From Nocardioides sp. SYSU D00065 (GTDB lineage Bacteria > Actinomycetota > Actinomycetes > Propionibacteriales > Nocardioidaceae), in contig NZ_JAFMSX010000001.1 in assembly GCF_017916425.1 (NCBI RefSeq), forward strand, positions 1-64,000: a DNA stretch of 64,000 bases, written 5' to 3'. Positions 14,448 to 22,825 of this stretch are shown piece after piece. Positions within the stretch are counted from its first letter, which is position 1. The number at the start of each line of letters is the position of its first letter. Position numbers and translations under genes: made by a program. The notes under the pieces were generated by a model, which was given only the letters and a program-made list of their open reading frames with translations, was not told the origin of the DNA and did not search any database.

Positions 14448-17039
14448 CTACTCGCCGTAGGCGTTCCACACACCAGCACATTCGCCGCCGGAGACCGGTG
14501 GCCAGGCGAGGTCGAGCTGCGCGACCGCTTCCTCGGCCCGGGAGCGCGCCAGGTTCCAGGCCCGTGCGTCGTCGAGGGCCTCCGGGTCCAAAGAGGCGTA
14601 CGGCAGGTCCTGCAGCACGCAGCGCGCCACCGGCCGGGGCAGGCGCTCGGCGATCACCGGGGCCGCGTCGGCCGACAGGGTCTGCAGGTAGCGCAGGTCG
14701 ACCCGACCGGTGGCGTCGTAGCGATCGAGGTTCTGCCGGGCCACCCAGGCGTCGGGATTGATCGCGGCCAGGCCCAAGAGCGCGATCGCTCCCGAGACGA
14801 GCGCGATCCGCGGCAGCCACCGGCCCCGGCCGGCGACCCCGGCGACCATGATGGCCAGCACGACGAAGCCCAGCCAGCCCTCGAAGACGTCGACGAACAG
14901 TCGCAGCGTGGTGAAGCCGTAGGCGTCCTGGTAGACGCTCATGCCGCGCAGCGCCGACGCGACCACGAGCAGCGTCAGCCCGCACAGCAGGCCCAGCGAG
15001 GCGAACAGCCACCGCCGGTCCTCGCGGGTCGCGCCCGCTCGGCGCGACGCGACCCAGACGACCAGGACGGTCAGCGCCGTGGCGAGGGTGAGCTGCCCGA
15101 AACCTTGATGGACGAAGTCCGCATAGGTCAGCCCGGTGGTCGCCTCGATGTAGTCGCGCCCGCCGATGAGCGCGCGGGCCTGCGCGGCCACGAAGGCGAG
15201 GAAGACGGCGTCCACGACGAGCACCGGGACCAGCCACTCGAAGCGGTTGGCCAGCGGCGCGGGACGACGCCTCCCGAGGACCTCGACGTCCGCGGGGTTG
15301 AGCGCGAGGTAGGCCGCCCCCAGGGTGGCCGCGAAGACGAAGCATGCCAGGAAGCCGCGCCCGACCAGGTCGTTGAAGGTCAGGTTGGGCACGAGCCGGT
15401 CGACCCACGAGCCGAACACCGGGTTGGCGCTGGCGAAGATCGTGCCGAAGACCGCGAGTCCGAGGGCCGACCAGACGAGGGTGCGGACCAGCGCCGGCGT
15501 GCGCGAGCCGGTGCCGGCGATGCGCAGCGAGCGTCCGAACCACGGCAGTCCGCGCAGCGAGGCCAGCGGCCACGCGACGCCGGACAGCACGATCCCCGGC
15601 ATCGTGCGCGCGCCGGTGACGCCGCACAGGAACACCGCCGCCGCGGCGACGAGGCCGAGCATCTGGATCCACCAGGCGTCGAGCAGGGTCATCGGGAGGA
15701 CCAGGAGCAGCGCCAGGCCCGCGCAGAGCAGCGTCCACGGCTCACGGCGCCGACGCGCCGTGAGGAGCGCGGCCGCACCACAGCAGACGGCGACCAGCGA
15801 CCACGTGAGGCCGATCGCGGTGAACGACAGTGCGACGCCGGCCACGATCCCCGCCAGCGCGGAGGCGACGACCGTACGCAGGCCGCCCGGCAGAGCGCGC
15901 TCGGGCCAGAAGCGACCGAACAGGGCGTCCAGGCCGGGCTGCGGACGGGACGCGGACGGCGCCGCAGGCTGCGCGGGACGTACGGCCTGAGCCGCTGCGG
16001 TCGAGCTCCTCGCGGACTCCCCCTCGACGAGGTCGGACGCCGTCGCGGCGGTGCCGGTGTCGCGCTGCGGAACCTCCAGGCGCAGTCGGGCGCCGTCGCC
16101 GGGACCGGGGTCGAGGAAGCGGAGCGAGCCGCCGTGCAGCTGCGCAGCCCAGCGCGCGACGGCCAGACCCAGGCCGGTCCCCCCGGCCCCGTCGGTGCCG
16201 AACCGCTCGAAGACGCGCTCGCGGTCCTCCCGCGCCACTCCGGTGCCGCGGTCGACGACCTCGAGCCACCACCCCGCGTCGCCCTCCCCCGCACTGACCC
16301 GCACCGGATCCCCGGCCGGTGCGTGGCGCCCGGCGTTGTCGAGCACGTTGACGAGCAGCTGCTGAAGGCGAGCCGGGTCTCCTGGTACGACCAGGTCGCC
16401 GGGCACGGCGACGTCGAACGTGCCCGGGCGTCCCGCCGACGCCAGCTGGGCCACGGACTGCCGGACCAGCGCCCGTAGGTCCACGTCCTGCCGGTCGAGC
16501 TCCACCACGCCGGCCTCGAGGCGGGACAGCTGCAGCAGGTCGTCCACGAGCCCGGCGAGACGCTCGGCCTCACCGAGAGCGGCCTCGAGGTGCTCGGGGT
16601 CCGCTGGCACCACACCGTCGGCGAGGTTCTCCAGCAGCGCTGTCATGGCGGTGAGCGGCGTGCGCAGCTCGTGGGAGACGGTCGCGATGAGGTCGCGCCG
16701 CTCGCGGTCCACCGTGGCGAGGTCCTCCGCCATCCGGTTGAAGGCGGCCGCGAGCTGGCCCACCTCGTCGGTGGCACTCGTCCGCACCCGGCCGGAGTAG
16801 TCGCCGCGGGCCATGGCGCGCGACACCTCCGTCATCTGACGCAGCGGCGCGACCATCCCGGCGGCGAGGAGCTGGGTGACACCGAGCGCGAGTGCCACGC
16901 TCACCGGCAGGACCAGCAGCGGCGAGACGTCCGCCGCGGAGCCCAGCAGGGTCAGCAGCACCGCGGCGACGACCGACACCACGACCAGCAGGCCGAGCTT
17001 GACCTTGAGGCTGGAGACCGCGTCCAGCAGGGCGCTCAC
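14448..17039 (-). CDS. Sensor histidine kinase fused to a DUF4173-like multi-pass membrane domain
   Basis: An 863-aa protein with a kinase half and a membrane half. Residues 10-60 form two TM helices, 60-110 a HAMP domain, and His123 in IATVSHELRTPLT is the phosphoacceptor. The N-box is NVLDNAGRHA (231-240), and the G-box GGTGLGLAVA lies near 286-295. After a Pro/Ala linker (330-370), residues 385 to about 790 carry roughly ten or more hydrophobic helices resembling the DUF4173 family, ending in a soluble tail. Start GTG 17039 overlaps the response-regulator stop as GTGA. No frameshift is seen, so the fusion appears real. The function of the membrane half is unknown; it might sense or act as an output. 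Confidence 0.8.
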   Translation of the reverse strand: MSALLDAVSSLKVKLGLLVVVSVVAAVLLTLLGSAADVSPLLVLPVSVALALGVTQLLAAGMVAPLRQMTEVSRAMARGDYSGRVRTSATDEVGQLAAAFNRMAEDLATVDRERRDLIATVSHELRTPLTAMTALLENLADGVVPADPEHLEAALGEAERLAGLVDDLLQLSRLEAGVVELDRQDVDLRALVRQSVAQLASAGRPGTFDVAVPGDLVVPGDPARLQQLLVNVLDNAGRHAPAGDPVRVSAGEGDAGWWLEVVDRGTGVAREDRERVFERFGTDGAGGTGLGLAVARWAAQLHGGSLRFLDPGPGDGARLRLEVPQRDTGTAATASDLVEGESARSSTAAAQAVRPAQPAAPSASRPQPGLDALFGRFWPERALPGGLRTVVASALAGIVAGVALSFTAIGLTWSLVAVCCGAAALLTARRRREPWTLLCAGLALLLVLPMTLLDAWWIQMLGLVAAAAVFLCGVTGARTMPGIVLSGVAWPLASLRGLPWFGRSLRIAGTGSRTPALVRTLVWSALGLAVFGTIFASANPVFGSWVDRLVPNLTFNDLVGRGFLACFVFAATLGAAYLALNPADVEVLGRRRPAPLANRFEWLVPVLVVDAVFLAFVAAQARALIGGRDYIEATTGLTYADFVHQGFGQLTLATALTVLVVWVASRRAGATREDRRWLFASLGLLCGLTLLVVASALRGMSVYQDAYGFTTLRLFVDVFEGWLGFVVLAIMVAGVAGRGRWLPRIALVSGAIALLGLAAINPDAWVARQNLDRYDATGRVDLRYLQTLSADAAPVIAERLPRPVARCVLQDLPYASLDPEALDDARAWNLARSRAEEAVAQLDLAWPPVSGGECAGVWNAYGE

Positions 17040-17767
17040 GGGAGGTCCTCGAGGGCGTACCCGACGCCGTGCACGGTGCGGATGCGGGCGGCGCCGACCT
17101 TGCTGCGCAGCGCCTTGACGTGGCTGTCGACGGTCCGGGTGGCGCTGGCGGTGCCCCAGGCGTCGCCCCAGTCCCACACCTCGCGCAGCAGCCGCTCCCG
17201 GCTGAGCACCTGACCGGCTTCGCGCGCCAGGCACAGCAGCAGGTCGAACTCGGTCGGGGTGAGGTGCACCGGCTCGTCGGCGACCGTCGTACGCCGGGTG
17301 CCGGGGTCGATGGCGACCGCGCCGACGCGGATGACCGCCGGCCGCTGGTCGGCGAGCGCCGCCGCACGCTCCACCCGGCGCAGCAGCGCCGACACGCGAG
17401 CCACGACCTCGCGCATCGAGAAGGGCTTGGTGAGGTAGTCGTCCGCACCGATGCCGAGCCCCACGAGCACGTCGGCCTCGTCGTCGCGGGCGGTCAGCAT
17501 GAGCACGGGCACCGGCCGCTCGGCCTGGATCCGGCGGCACACCTCCAACCCGTCGAAGCCCGGGAGCATCACGTCGAGCAGGACGACGTCGGGACGTGCG
17601 GTCCTTGCCAGCTCGACCGCCGACGGGCCGTCGAAGGCCTGCTCCACGGTGAAGCCCTCGGCCCGCAGCCGCTGGGCGAGGGCGTCGCTGATGGTGCGCT
17701 CGTCCTCGACCACCAGCGCCGTCCTGGGGGCCGCCGGAGCCGTCCCCGGGGTCGTCCTCGATGTCAT
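17036..17767 (-). CDS. OmpR/PhoB-type response regulator
   Basis: Transcription factor of a two-component system, 243 aa. The receiver domain has acidic residues EDE (21-23), phosphoacceptor Asp65 in VVLLDVMLPG and the conserved Lys in YLTKPF. The C-terminal winged helix contains LTPTEFDLLLCLAREAG and RTVDSHVKALRSKVG. It is translationally coupled to the downstream kinase gene, its likely partner. Target genes are not evident. Confidence 0.93.
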   Translation of the reverse strand: MTSRTTPGTAPAAPRTALVVEDERTISDALAQRLRAEGFTVEQAFDGPSAVELARTARPDVVLLDVMLPGFDGLEVCRRIQAERPVPVLMLTARDDEADVLVGLGIGADDYLTKPFSMREVVARVSALLRRVERAAALADQRPAVIRVGAVAIDPGTRRTTVADEPVHLTPTEFDLLLCLAREAGQVLSRERLLREVWDWGDAWGTASATRTVDSHVKALRSKVGAARIRTVHGVGYALEDLP

Positions 17768-17846
17768 GCCCCGACCCTAGGAGGCCGCGCGCGCGGACGA
17801 CGCGGACGACTCGTGAAGGTTCTGTGGAGGTGCCGGCGCGCTCGGC

Positions 17847-18929
17847 TCAGTCCGGCCGCAGGTCGCCGCTCGGCCAGTCGACGACCACTCGCGCTCCTCC
17901 GCCAGGCGCGTCCTCGATCGTGACCGCCCCGCCGTGAGCCCGCGAGAGGCCACCGGCGATGTACATGCCCAGCCCGCTGCCGCCGGACTCGCCGGTGGTC
18001 CAGAACTTCGTGAAGACCCGGCGCCGCAGCTCGATCGGGATGCCGTCGCCCTCGTCGTCGACGGTGATCCGCACGCCCTCGAGGGTGTCGGAGGCGGCGA
18101 TCCGGACCGACACCTGGCCCTGGCCGTGGCGGATGGCGTTCTCGACGAGGTTGGTGACGACCTGCGTGAACTTGTCCGGGTCGGCGAAGACGGCGGGCAG
18201 TTCGTCCTCGACCTCCAGGCGGACCTCGCGGGCGGTGCCCGCCTCGATCGAGTCCACGACGCGGCGCACGAGCACCTCGGCGGACGACTCGCGCGGGTAC
18301 AGCTGGAGCCGCCCGGTGTCGATGCGCGCCACGTCGAGCAACTCCGCGATCAGCCGGGCGAGCCGGTCGGCGTCGGCGTTGACCGTGTGCAGCATCAGCT
18401 TGCGCTGGTCGTCGCTGAGCTTGTCCCAACGGTTGAGCAGCGCCTGCACGAAGCCCTTGACGCCCGTCAGCGGCGAGCGGAGCTCGTGCGCGACCGTGGC
18501 GACGAGGTCGGAGCGGTCCCGGTCAAGCCGGGCACGTCCCCGTCCGCTGCGCAGCCCCACAGCGATGCCGACGACGCGCCCCAGGGGCTCGTCGCGCACC
18601 AGGCGCGCGGTGGTGAGCACCTCGTCGCCGGACGCGTTGAGCCACGACTGCTCGGGAACCCCGCGCACGATCGAGATCGCCTCGAAAGGACGGTTGACGT
18701 GCAACCACGTCCGGCCGTCCTGGTCCAGCAGCCGCAGCACGTCGGACAGGGGCAGCCCGAGCGCCTGCTCGGCGTCCACCCCCAGCAGCGCCGCGGCCTG
18801 CGCGTTGAGGATCGTGACCACACCGTCGCTGCTCGCTCCGAGGACGCCGTCGGGGTAGATGTCGGCGAGGGCGCGCAGCCGGCTGGGTCGGCCGTCCACC
18901 CGGTGGCGTGGTGCGTTGGCCTCGGACAC
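17847..18929 (-). CDS. PAS-domain sensor histidine kinase (no adjacent cognate regulator)
   Basis: A 360-aa cytosolic kinase with no TM segment. A PAS domain covers about residues 20-125, followed by HisKA with His148 in VATVAHELRSPL, the N-box VENAIRHGQG and the G-box GGSGLGMYIAGGL. The start is GTG 18929. It has the same strand as the neighbouring two-component pair, 79 bp upstream of the regulator start, so it could feed into that regulator or act elsewhere. The PAS ligand is unknown. Confidence 0.9.
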   Translation of the reverse strand: MSEANAPRHRVDGRPSRLRALADIYPDGVLGASSDGVVTILNAQAAALLGVDAEQALGLPLSDVLRLLDQDGRTWLHVNRPFEAISIVRGVPEQSWLNASGDEVLTTARLVRDEPLGRVVGIAVGLRSGRGRARLDRDRSDLVATVAHELRSPLTGVKGFVQALLNRWDKLSDDQRKLMLHTVNADADRLARLIAELLDVARIDTGRLQLYPRESSAEVLVRRVVDSIEAGTAREVRLEVEDELPAVFADPDKFTQVVTNLVENAIRHGQGQVSVRIAASDTLEGVRITVDDEGDGIPIELRRRVFTKFWTTGESGGSGLGMYIAGGLSRAHGGAVTIEDAPGGGARVVVDWPSGDLRPD

Positions 18930-18938
18930 GCCGCCACC

Positions 18939-19205
18939 CTAGTCGCGCGTGCTGGCCTTGGGCCGTCGCAGTCCCGCGGCGCGCAGCGCGGCGACCAGCT
19001 CGCGCGACGACACGGGCACCGCACCGGCGGCCACCAGGCCGGCGTACGCGTCCGCCGGCACGTCGTAGTGGTCGCGGTCCCAGCCGCGTGCAGGAACACC
19101 GTTGGCGGCGGCGAAGGCGTGCACCTCGGCGTACGAGGTGTCGCTGGCCAGGTGGGACCACAGGCGGTCCCACCTCGGCACGGCGGGCGGGTCGATGAGG
19201 ATCAT
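18939..19205 (-). CDS. DUF4031 domain-containing protein
   Basis: A small 88-aa protein matching the DUF4031 pattern: MILIDPPAVPRWDRLWSHL, SDTSYAEVHAFAA, RGWDRDHYDVP and VSSRELVAALRAAGLR. The function is not known to me. Conserved Asp, Trp and His residues suggest an enzyme-like or metal-binding core. It ends 9 nt before the PAS-kinase start on the same strand, so the two may be co-transcribed. Confidence 0.8.
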   Translation of the reverse strand: MILIDPPAVPRWDRLWSHLASDTSYAEVHAFAAANGVPARGWDRDHYDVPADAYAGLVAAGAVPVSSRELVAALRAAGLRRPKASTRD

Positions 19206-19225
19206 CGTCGAGCGAGGCTAGCCGG

Positions 19226-20017
19226 TCAGCGGCGCGAGGCCCGTGTGGCGCGAGCGGTGGCATAGAGGCACACCGCCGCCGCGGTGGACAGGTTGAGGCT
19301 CTCGGCTCGTCCGGCGATCGGGATCCGGACGCGGTGGTCGGCGAGGGCGGCGACGTCGTCGGGCAGGCCCCACGCCTCGTTGCCGAAGAGCCACGCGACC
19401 TCGTCGGCGAGGATCTCGTCGATCTCGAACAGGTCGAGCTCACCGGCTCCGTCGGCGGCCAGGACGGCCATCCCGGCGGCACGGACGGCGGCGACCGCCG
19501 CTGCGGTGTCCGGCACGAGCGCCACCGGGAGGTGGAACAGCGAGCCGACCGACGCGCGCACCGTCTTGGGGTTGTAGAGGTCCACGCTGTGGCCGGTGAG
19601 CACGACCCCGCCGGCGCCGACCGCGTCGGCGGTGCGGATGATGGTGCCCGCGTTGCCGGGGTCGCGCACGTCGGCGCACAGCACCAGAGGCGCCCGGCTC
19701 GCCTCGAGCAGCTCGCCCACGGGTACGTCGACGAAGCGGCACAGCGCCACGACCCCGGCCGGGGTGCTCGAGTCGGACAGCCCGGCGAGGGCACGGTCGT
19801 CGACCAGCGTGACCGCGGCGCCGCGGAGCTGGTCGGCGTACTGCTCGACCGCCCGCTCGGTGGCGAAGACCTCGACGACGCAGTCGACGGACAGGGCCCC
19901 CTCGACGGCCTTCGGGCCGTCGGCGAGGAAGAGCCGCCGCTCGGTGCGGACCGAGCGGCGGCTCAACTTGCGAGCCTCCTTGACGCGGCTGTTGCCAGCG
20001 GTCAGCGGAGCGCTCAT
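19226..20017 (-). CDS. TrmH/SpoU-family RNA 2'-O-ribose methyltransferase
   Basis: A SAM-dependent RNA ribose methylase of the SPOUT class, 263 aa. An N-terminal substrate-binding domain (RRLFLADGPKAVEGAL) precedes the catalytic knot domain with DVRDPGNAGTIIRTADAVGA (motif 1), LFGNEAWGLP (motif 2) and IPIAGRAESLNLSTAAAV (motif 3). It lies 5 nt after rplT, and in actinobacteria this position is common for a 23S rRNA methylase, so rRNA is the likelier target. ATG 20017 is chosen; the longer frame runs into rplT. Confidence 0.88.
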   Translation of the reverse strand: MSAPLTAGNSRVKEARKLSRRSVRTERRLFLADGPKAVEGALSVDCVVEVFATERAVEQYADQLRGAAVTLVDDRALAGLSDSSTPAGVVALCRFVDVPVGELLEASRAPLVLCADVRDPGNAGTIIRTADAVGAGGVVLTGHSVDLYNPKTVRASVGSLFHLPVALVPDTAAAVAAVRAAGMAVLAADGAGELDLFEIDEILADEVAWLFGNEAWGLPDDVAALADHRVRIPIAGRAESLNLSTAAAVCLYATARATRASRR

Positions 20018-20022
20018 CTGGC

Positions 20023-20409
20023 TCAGGCGGAGACCTTGGGCGCGTTGACGTCCTCGGGCAGCGCGGCCTTCGCGGCCTCGACGAGCGCCGCGAACGCCGG
20101 GGCGTCGTTGACGGCGAGCTCGGCGAGGATCTTGCGGTCGACCTCGATGCCCGCCAGGCCGAGGCCCTGGATGAAGCGGTTGTAGGTCATGCCGTTGGCG
20201 CGGGCGGCAGCGTTGATGCGCTGGATCCACAGCTTGCGGAAGTTGCCCTTGTTCTTGCGCCGGTCGTTGTAACTGTAGACCAGGGAGTGGGTGACCTGCT
20301 CCTTGGCCTTGCGGTAGAGCCGCGAGCGCTGGCCGCGGTAGCCGCTGGCGCGCTCGAGGGTGGTACGACGCTTCTTCTGGGCGTTCACTGCGCGCTTGAC
20401 GCGTGCCAT
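20023..20409 (-). CDS. rplT: 50S ribosomal protein L20
   Basis: A 128-aa basic protein with the L20 hallmarks [34 protein letters not shown] and [21 protein letters not shown]20 nucleates 50S assembly and in many bacteria represses its own operon by binding the leader. It is third in infC-rpmI-rplT. Confidence 0.98.
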   Translation of the reverse strand: MARVKRAVNAQKKRRTTLERASGYRGQRSRLYRKAKEQVTHSLVYSYNDRRKNKGNFRKLWIQRINAAARANGMTYNRFIQGLGLAGIEVDRKILAELAVNDAPAFAALVEAAKAALPEDVNAPKVSA

Positions 20410-20475
20410 GGTGCTACTCCTTGGTGCAAAGGGGATGAAGACGGGACGGCGGCCGAGCCACCAGGTGGACGAGGC

Positions 20476-20688
20476 TCAGATGCCGAGCATCTTCTTGACG
20501 CGCTTGACGTCGGACTTCTCGAGCTCGACCATGCCGGCGTTGCGGCGGTGCTTCTTGCGGCTGCCCGTGGTCGGCGCGGACGCGAACGCAGCGCCGGACT
20601 TGCGCCCGGCCTGCAGACGACGGACCTTGCCCGAGCCGGTCACCTTGAAGCGCTTGCTGGTGCCCGAGTGGGTCTTGTTCTTCGGCAT
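20476..20688 (-). CDS. rpmI: 50S ribosomal protein L35
   Basis: A 70-aa basic protein: MPKNKTHSGTSKRFKVTGSG at the N-terminus, KKHRRNAGMV later. Length and charge fit L35. It has an AGAGGAGA-like ribosome binding site a few nt upstream and lies in the canonical order after infC. Confidence 0.97.
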   Translation of the reverse strand: MPKNKTHSGTSKRFKVTGSGKVRRLQAGRKSGAAFASAPTTGSRKKHRRNAGMVELEKSDVKRVKKMLGI

Positions 20689-20792
20689 GTTGTTCTCTCC
20701 TCTGTGGTGCTGCCCCGGCGGCTGACCGGCCGGGGCGGCGGAACTCGTGGGCGGCCGGGCGGACCCGGCCGTCGGACGGCGTGCGCCGCGGC

Positions 20793-21476
20793 TCAGACGT
20801 CGATGTCGGCGTCGAGGTTCTCGGAGCGGCGACGCTCCTTCTTCTGTGCGACCGGCCCGGCAGCGTGGGCTGCTTCGCGCTCGGCGTCCTCCTCGGCCTT
20901 CTGCTCGGCACGCGCCTGCGCCTTGGTGGCGCGAGCGGCCTCGGCGTCGATCTTGGCGTCGGCCTTCTTCTTGTGCGGGCCGATGACCATCGTCATGTTG
21001 CGGCCGTCCTGCTTCGGCGCGGACTCGACGAAGCCGAGCTCCTGGACGTCCTCGGCCAGCTTCTGGAGCAGGCGGAAGCCCAGCTCGGGGCGGTGCTGCT
21101 CACGACCGCGGAACATGATCGTGATCTTGACCTTGTCGCCGGCCCCCAGGAACCGCACGACGTGACCCTTCTTGGTCTCGTAGTCGTGCGAGTCGATCTT
21201 GGGACGAAGCTTCATCTCCTTGATGATCACGTTCGTCTGGTTGCGGCGCGCCTCACGAGCCTTCTGGGCGTTCTCGTACTTGAACTTGCCGTAGTCCATG
21301 AGCTTGCAGACCGGGGGGCGTCCCTGCGGAGCGATCTCGACGAGGTCGAGGTCGGCCTCCTGGGCCAGCTTGAGTGCCTGGTCGGTCGGCACGATGCCAA
21401 CGGTCTCGCCGTTGGGTCCGACGAGCCGGACCTCGGGTACGCGGATCCGCTCGTTGATGCGCAGCTCGGTGCTGAT
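20793..21476 (-). CDS. infC: Translation initiation factor IF-3, AUC start
   Basis: IF-3 (about 227 aa) prevents premature subunit joining and checks initiator tRNA. The N-domain has [20 protein letters not shown], the C-domain [19 protein letters not shown], then a long Lys/Ala/Glu-rich tail of about 45 residues. I place the start at ATC 21476, giving ISTELRIN. It follows GGAGGACCC and begins where homology begins; the next in-frame ATG or GTG lies upstream in unconserved sequence. A rare start codon is the known basis of IF-3 autoregulation. Confidence 0.92.
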   Translation of the reverse strand: MSTELRINERIRVPEVRLVGPNGETVGIVPTDQALKLAQEADLDLVEIAPQGRPPVCKLMDYGKFKYENAQKAREARRNQTNVIIKEMKLRPKIDSHDYETKKGHVVRFLGAGDKVKITIMFRGREQHRPELGFRLLQKLAEDVQELGFVESAPKQDGRNMTMVIGPHKKKADAKIDAEAARATKAQARAEQKAEEDAEREAAHAAGPVAQKKERRRSENLDADIDV

Positions 21477-21780
21477 GGGTCCTCCAGTGGTTCGGGTGGG
21501 TGGGAACCCGTGCCGCATTCCGTGTGGGCCGGAAAATGCACAATGGCTCCCGCTGCTGCCAAGCGGGAGCCAGTCATCGCCCGTCCCCCCTCGCGGGGAG
21601 ACTGGAGGTGTCCGCATCCGTCACGTCGGCGGCTGCGGCACAGGACCGGGACCCGACGATCTGTGGTGCAGGGCGATCGGTGCGGGTGGGAGACGGGTGG
21701 TGCTCGACTCCGCTTGGCGGGATCGGTGGCGCCGTGGTGCAGGTGGCGTCACTGATCGGTCAACACAGAAGACTAGCCGA
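21477..21780 (-). promoter_or_regulatory. infC operon leader with two strong hairpins
   Basis: About 300 bp without a gene. On the minus strand an 8-bp stem closed by a GCGA tetraloop (21583-21602) precedes a perfect 10-bp stem GGCTCCCGCT/AGCGGGAGCC (21545-21571). That second stem is followed by ATTGTGCATTTT, a U-rich run unusual for this genome. This resembles an attenuator between the promoter and infC, as expected for an autoregulated IF3-L35-L20 operon. A TTGACC occurs upstream, but I see no convincing promoter pair. Confidence 0.6.
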
Positions 21781-22338
21781 TCATTCCGTCGAGGGGCCAA
21801 TCCAGCCGTGGCCGCCGCGAGCGTCACCGAGCGCCACCAGACGCCAGCCCGCGCCCAGCCGGGCCAGGTCCTCGCCGTCGACGACGTACGTCGCCGGGCC
21901 GGCGAGGTCGACCAGCAGCGCCTCGGCACCGTCCTGGATCGCCGCCGTGGCAGCGGTCGCAGCCGTGACCGGCACCGGGCGGGCCGAGGGGTCCCAGCGC
22001 GCCATCGTCTCCGTGGAGGTGAACGCCAACAGGCCGGTGCTGCCATCCGCGGCGCGGACGAGCACGGCCGCCATGTCGGAGGACTTGTCGTGCGCCAGAC
22101 CACGTTCGTCGTGCTCGACATCACCGAGCACGGCGACGACCGGCACCAGCAGCCGCGCATCCTGCAGGACGGCGAGGACGTCGCCGGACGACACCGTGCC
22201 GGCCCGGTGCCCGTCGAGCAGCCGTCGCAGGACCGGGTCGGCCGCGCCGGTGTCGTCGGCGAACCCGGGGTCGGGGATCGTGCGCTCGAGCGTGCCGGAG
22301 TGCGGCTCGGGCGCGGGCGGGGGGTCGTCGTGCGGCAC
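21781..22338 (-). CDS. SseB-family protein (SseB N-terminal domain)
   Basis: A 185-aa soluble protein with an SseB-like core: DVLAVLQDARLLVPVVAVLG, DMAAVLVRAADGSTGLLAFTS and a C-terminal region ending GHGWIGPSTE. SseB-domain proteins are widespread in actinobacteria and have no agreed function. Start GTG 22338 (VPHDDPPPAPEPH) is preceded by GACAAT six nt upstream, a leaderless layout. It lies immediately upstream of the infC leader on the same strand. Confidence 0.75.
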   Translation of the reverse strand: MPHDDPPPAPEPHSGTLERTIPDPGFADDTGAADPVLRRLLDGHRAGTVSSGDVLAVLQDARLLVPVVAVLGDVEHDERGLAHDKSSDMAAVLVRAADGSTGLLAFTSTETMARWDPSARPVPVTAATAATAAIQDGAEALLVDLAGPATYVVDGEDLARLGAGWRLVALGDARGGHGWIGPSTE

Positions 22339-22384
22339 GCCGCCATTGTCCCCGACCGCTGGACCGTTGTGGGACTCTGGGGCC

Positions 22385-22825
22385 GTGGAAGGGACTACCT
22401 GGGCCGCACTGACCGCAGCTCTCACCGTGGCGGGAGCCATCTGGACGTGGATCGCCTTCCGTCGGCGAGGTGCCGCCAACGGCTTGCGGGCGCTCGGCTT
22501 CACCCTGCTGCCGGCGGCGGCGTGGCTGACGGGCACGCTCGAGGTCGTGGTGGAGATCGCCGGCTCGGTGACCGACTGGGCGACCTCGCTCGTCTTCGAC
22601 GTACGCACCTGGGCCGGGGTCGCGCTGGCCGGGCTGGCAGTCCTGCTGCTCGTCGTCAGCGGCATCCTGCGCGACCGGCAGCTGGGCCGGGCGCAGTCCG
22701 GCACGCGGCCGGCCCCGCGGGACCGCTCCCTGCCTCAGTCCTCCGCCAGCAGTGGCGGGTCCCCCGTGGTCGACGACGACCTCGGCGACATCGAGGCGCT
22801 GCTGCGCAAGCGGGGCATCGAGTGA
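22385..22825 (+). CDS. Conserved membrane protein of unknown function
   Basis: A 146-aa protein with three hydrophobic segments (about residues 5-22, 38-60 and 76-96), then a cytosolic tail ending DDDLGDIEALLRKRGIE. I do not recognise a named family. The acidic tail pattern is shared by small actinobacterial membrane proteins. GTG 22385 follows GACTCT by 6 nt. Its stop overlaps the next start as GTGA, so it is translationally coupled to the PLP enzyme. Confidence 0.65.
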   Translation: MEGTTWAALTAALTVAGAIWTWIAFRRRGAANGLRALGFTLLPAAAWLTGTLEVVVEIAGSVTDWATSLVFDVRTWAGVALAGLAVLLLVVSGILRDRQLGRAQSGTRPAPRDRSLPQSSASSGGSPVVDDDLGDIEALLRKRGIE

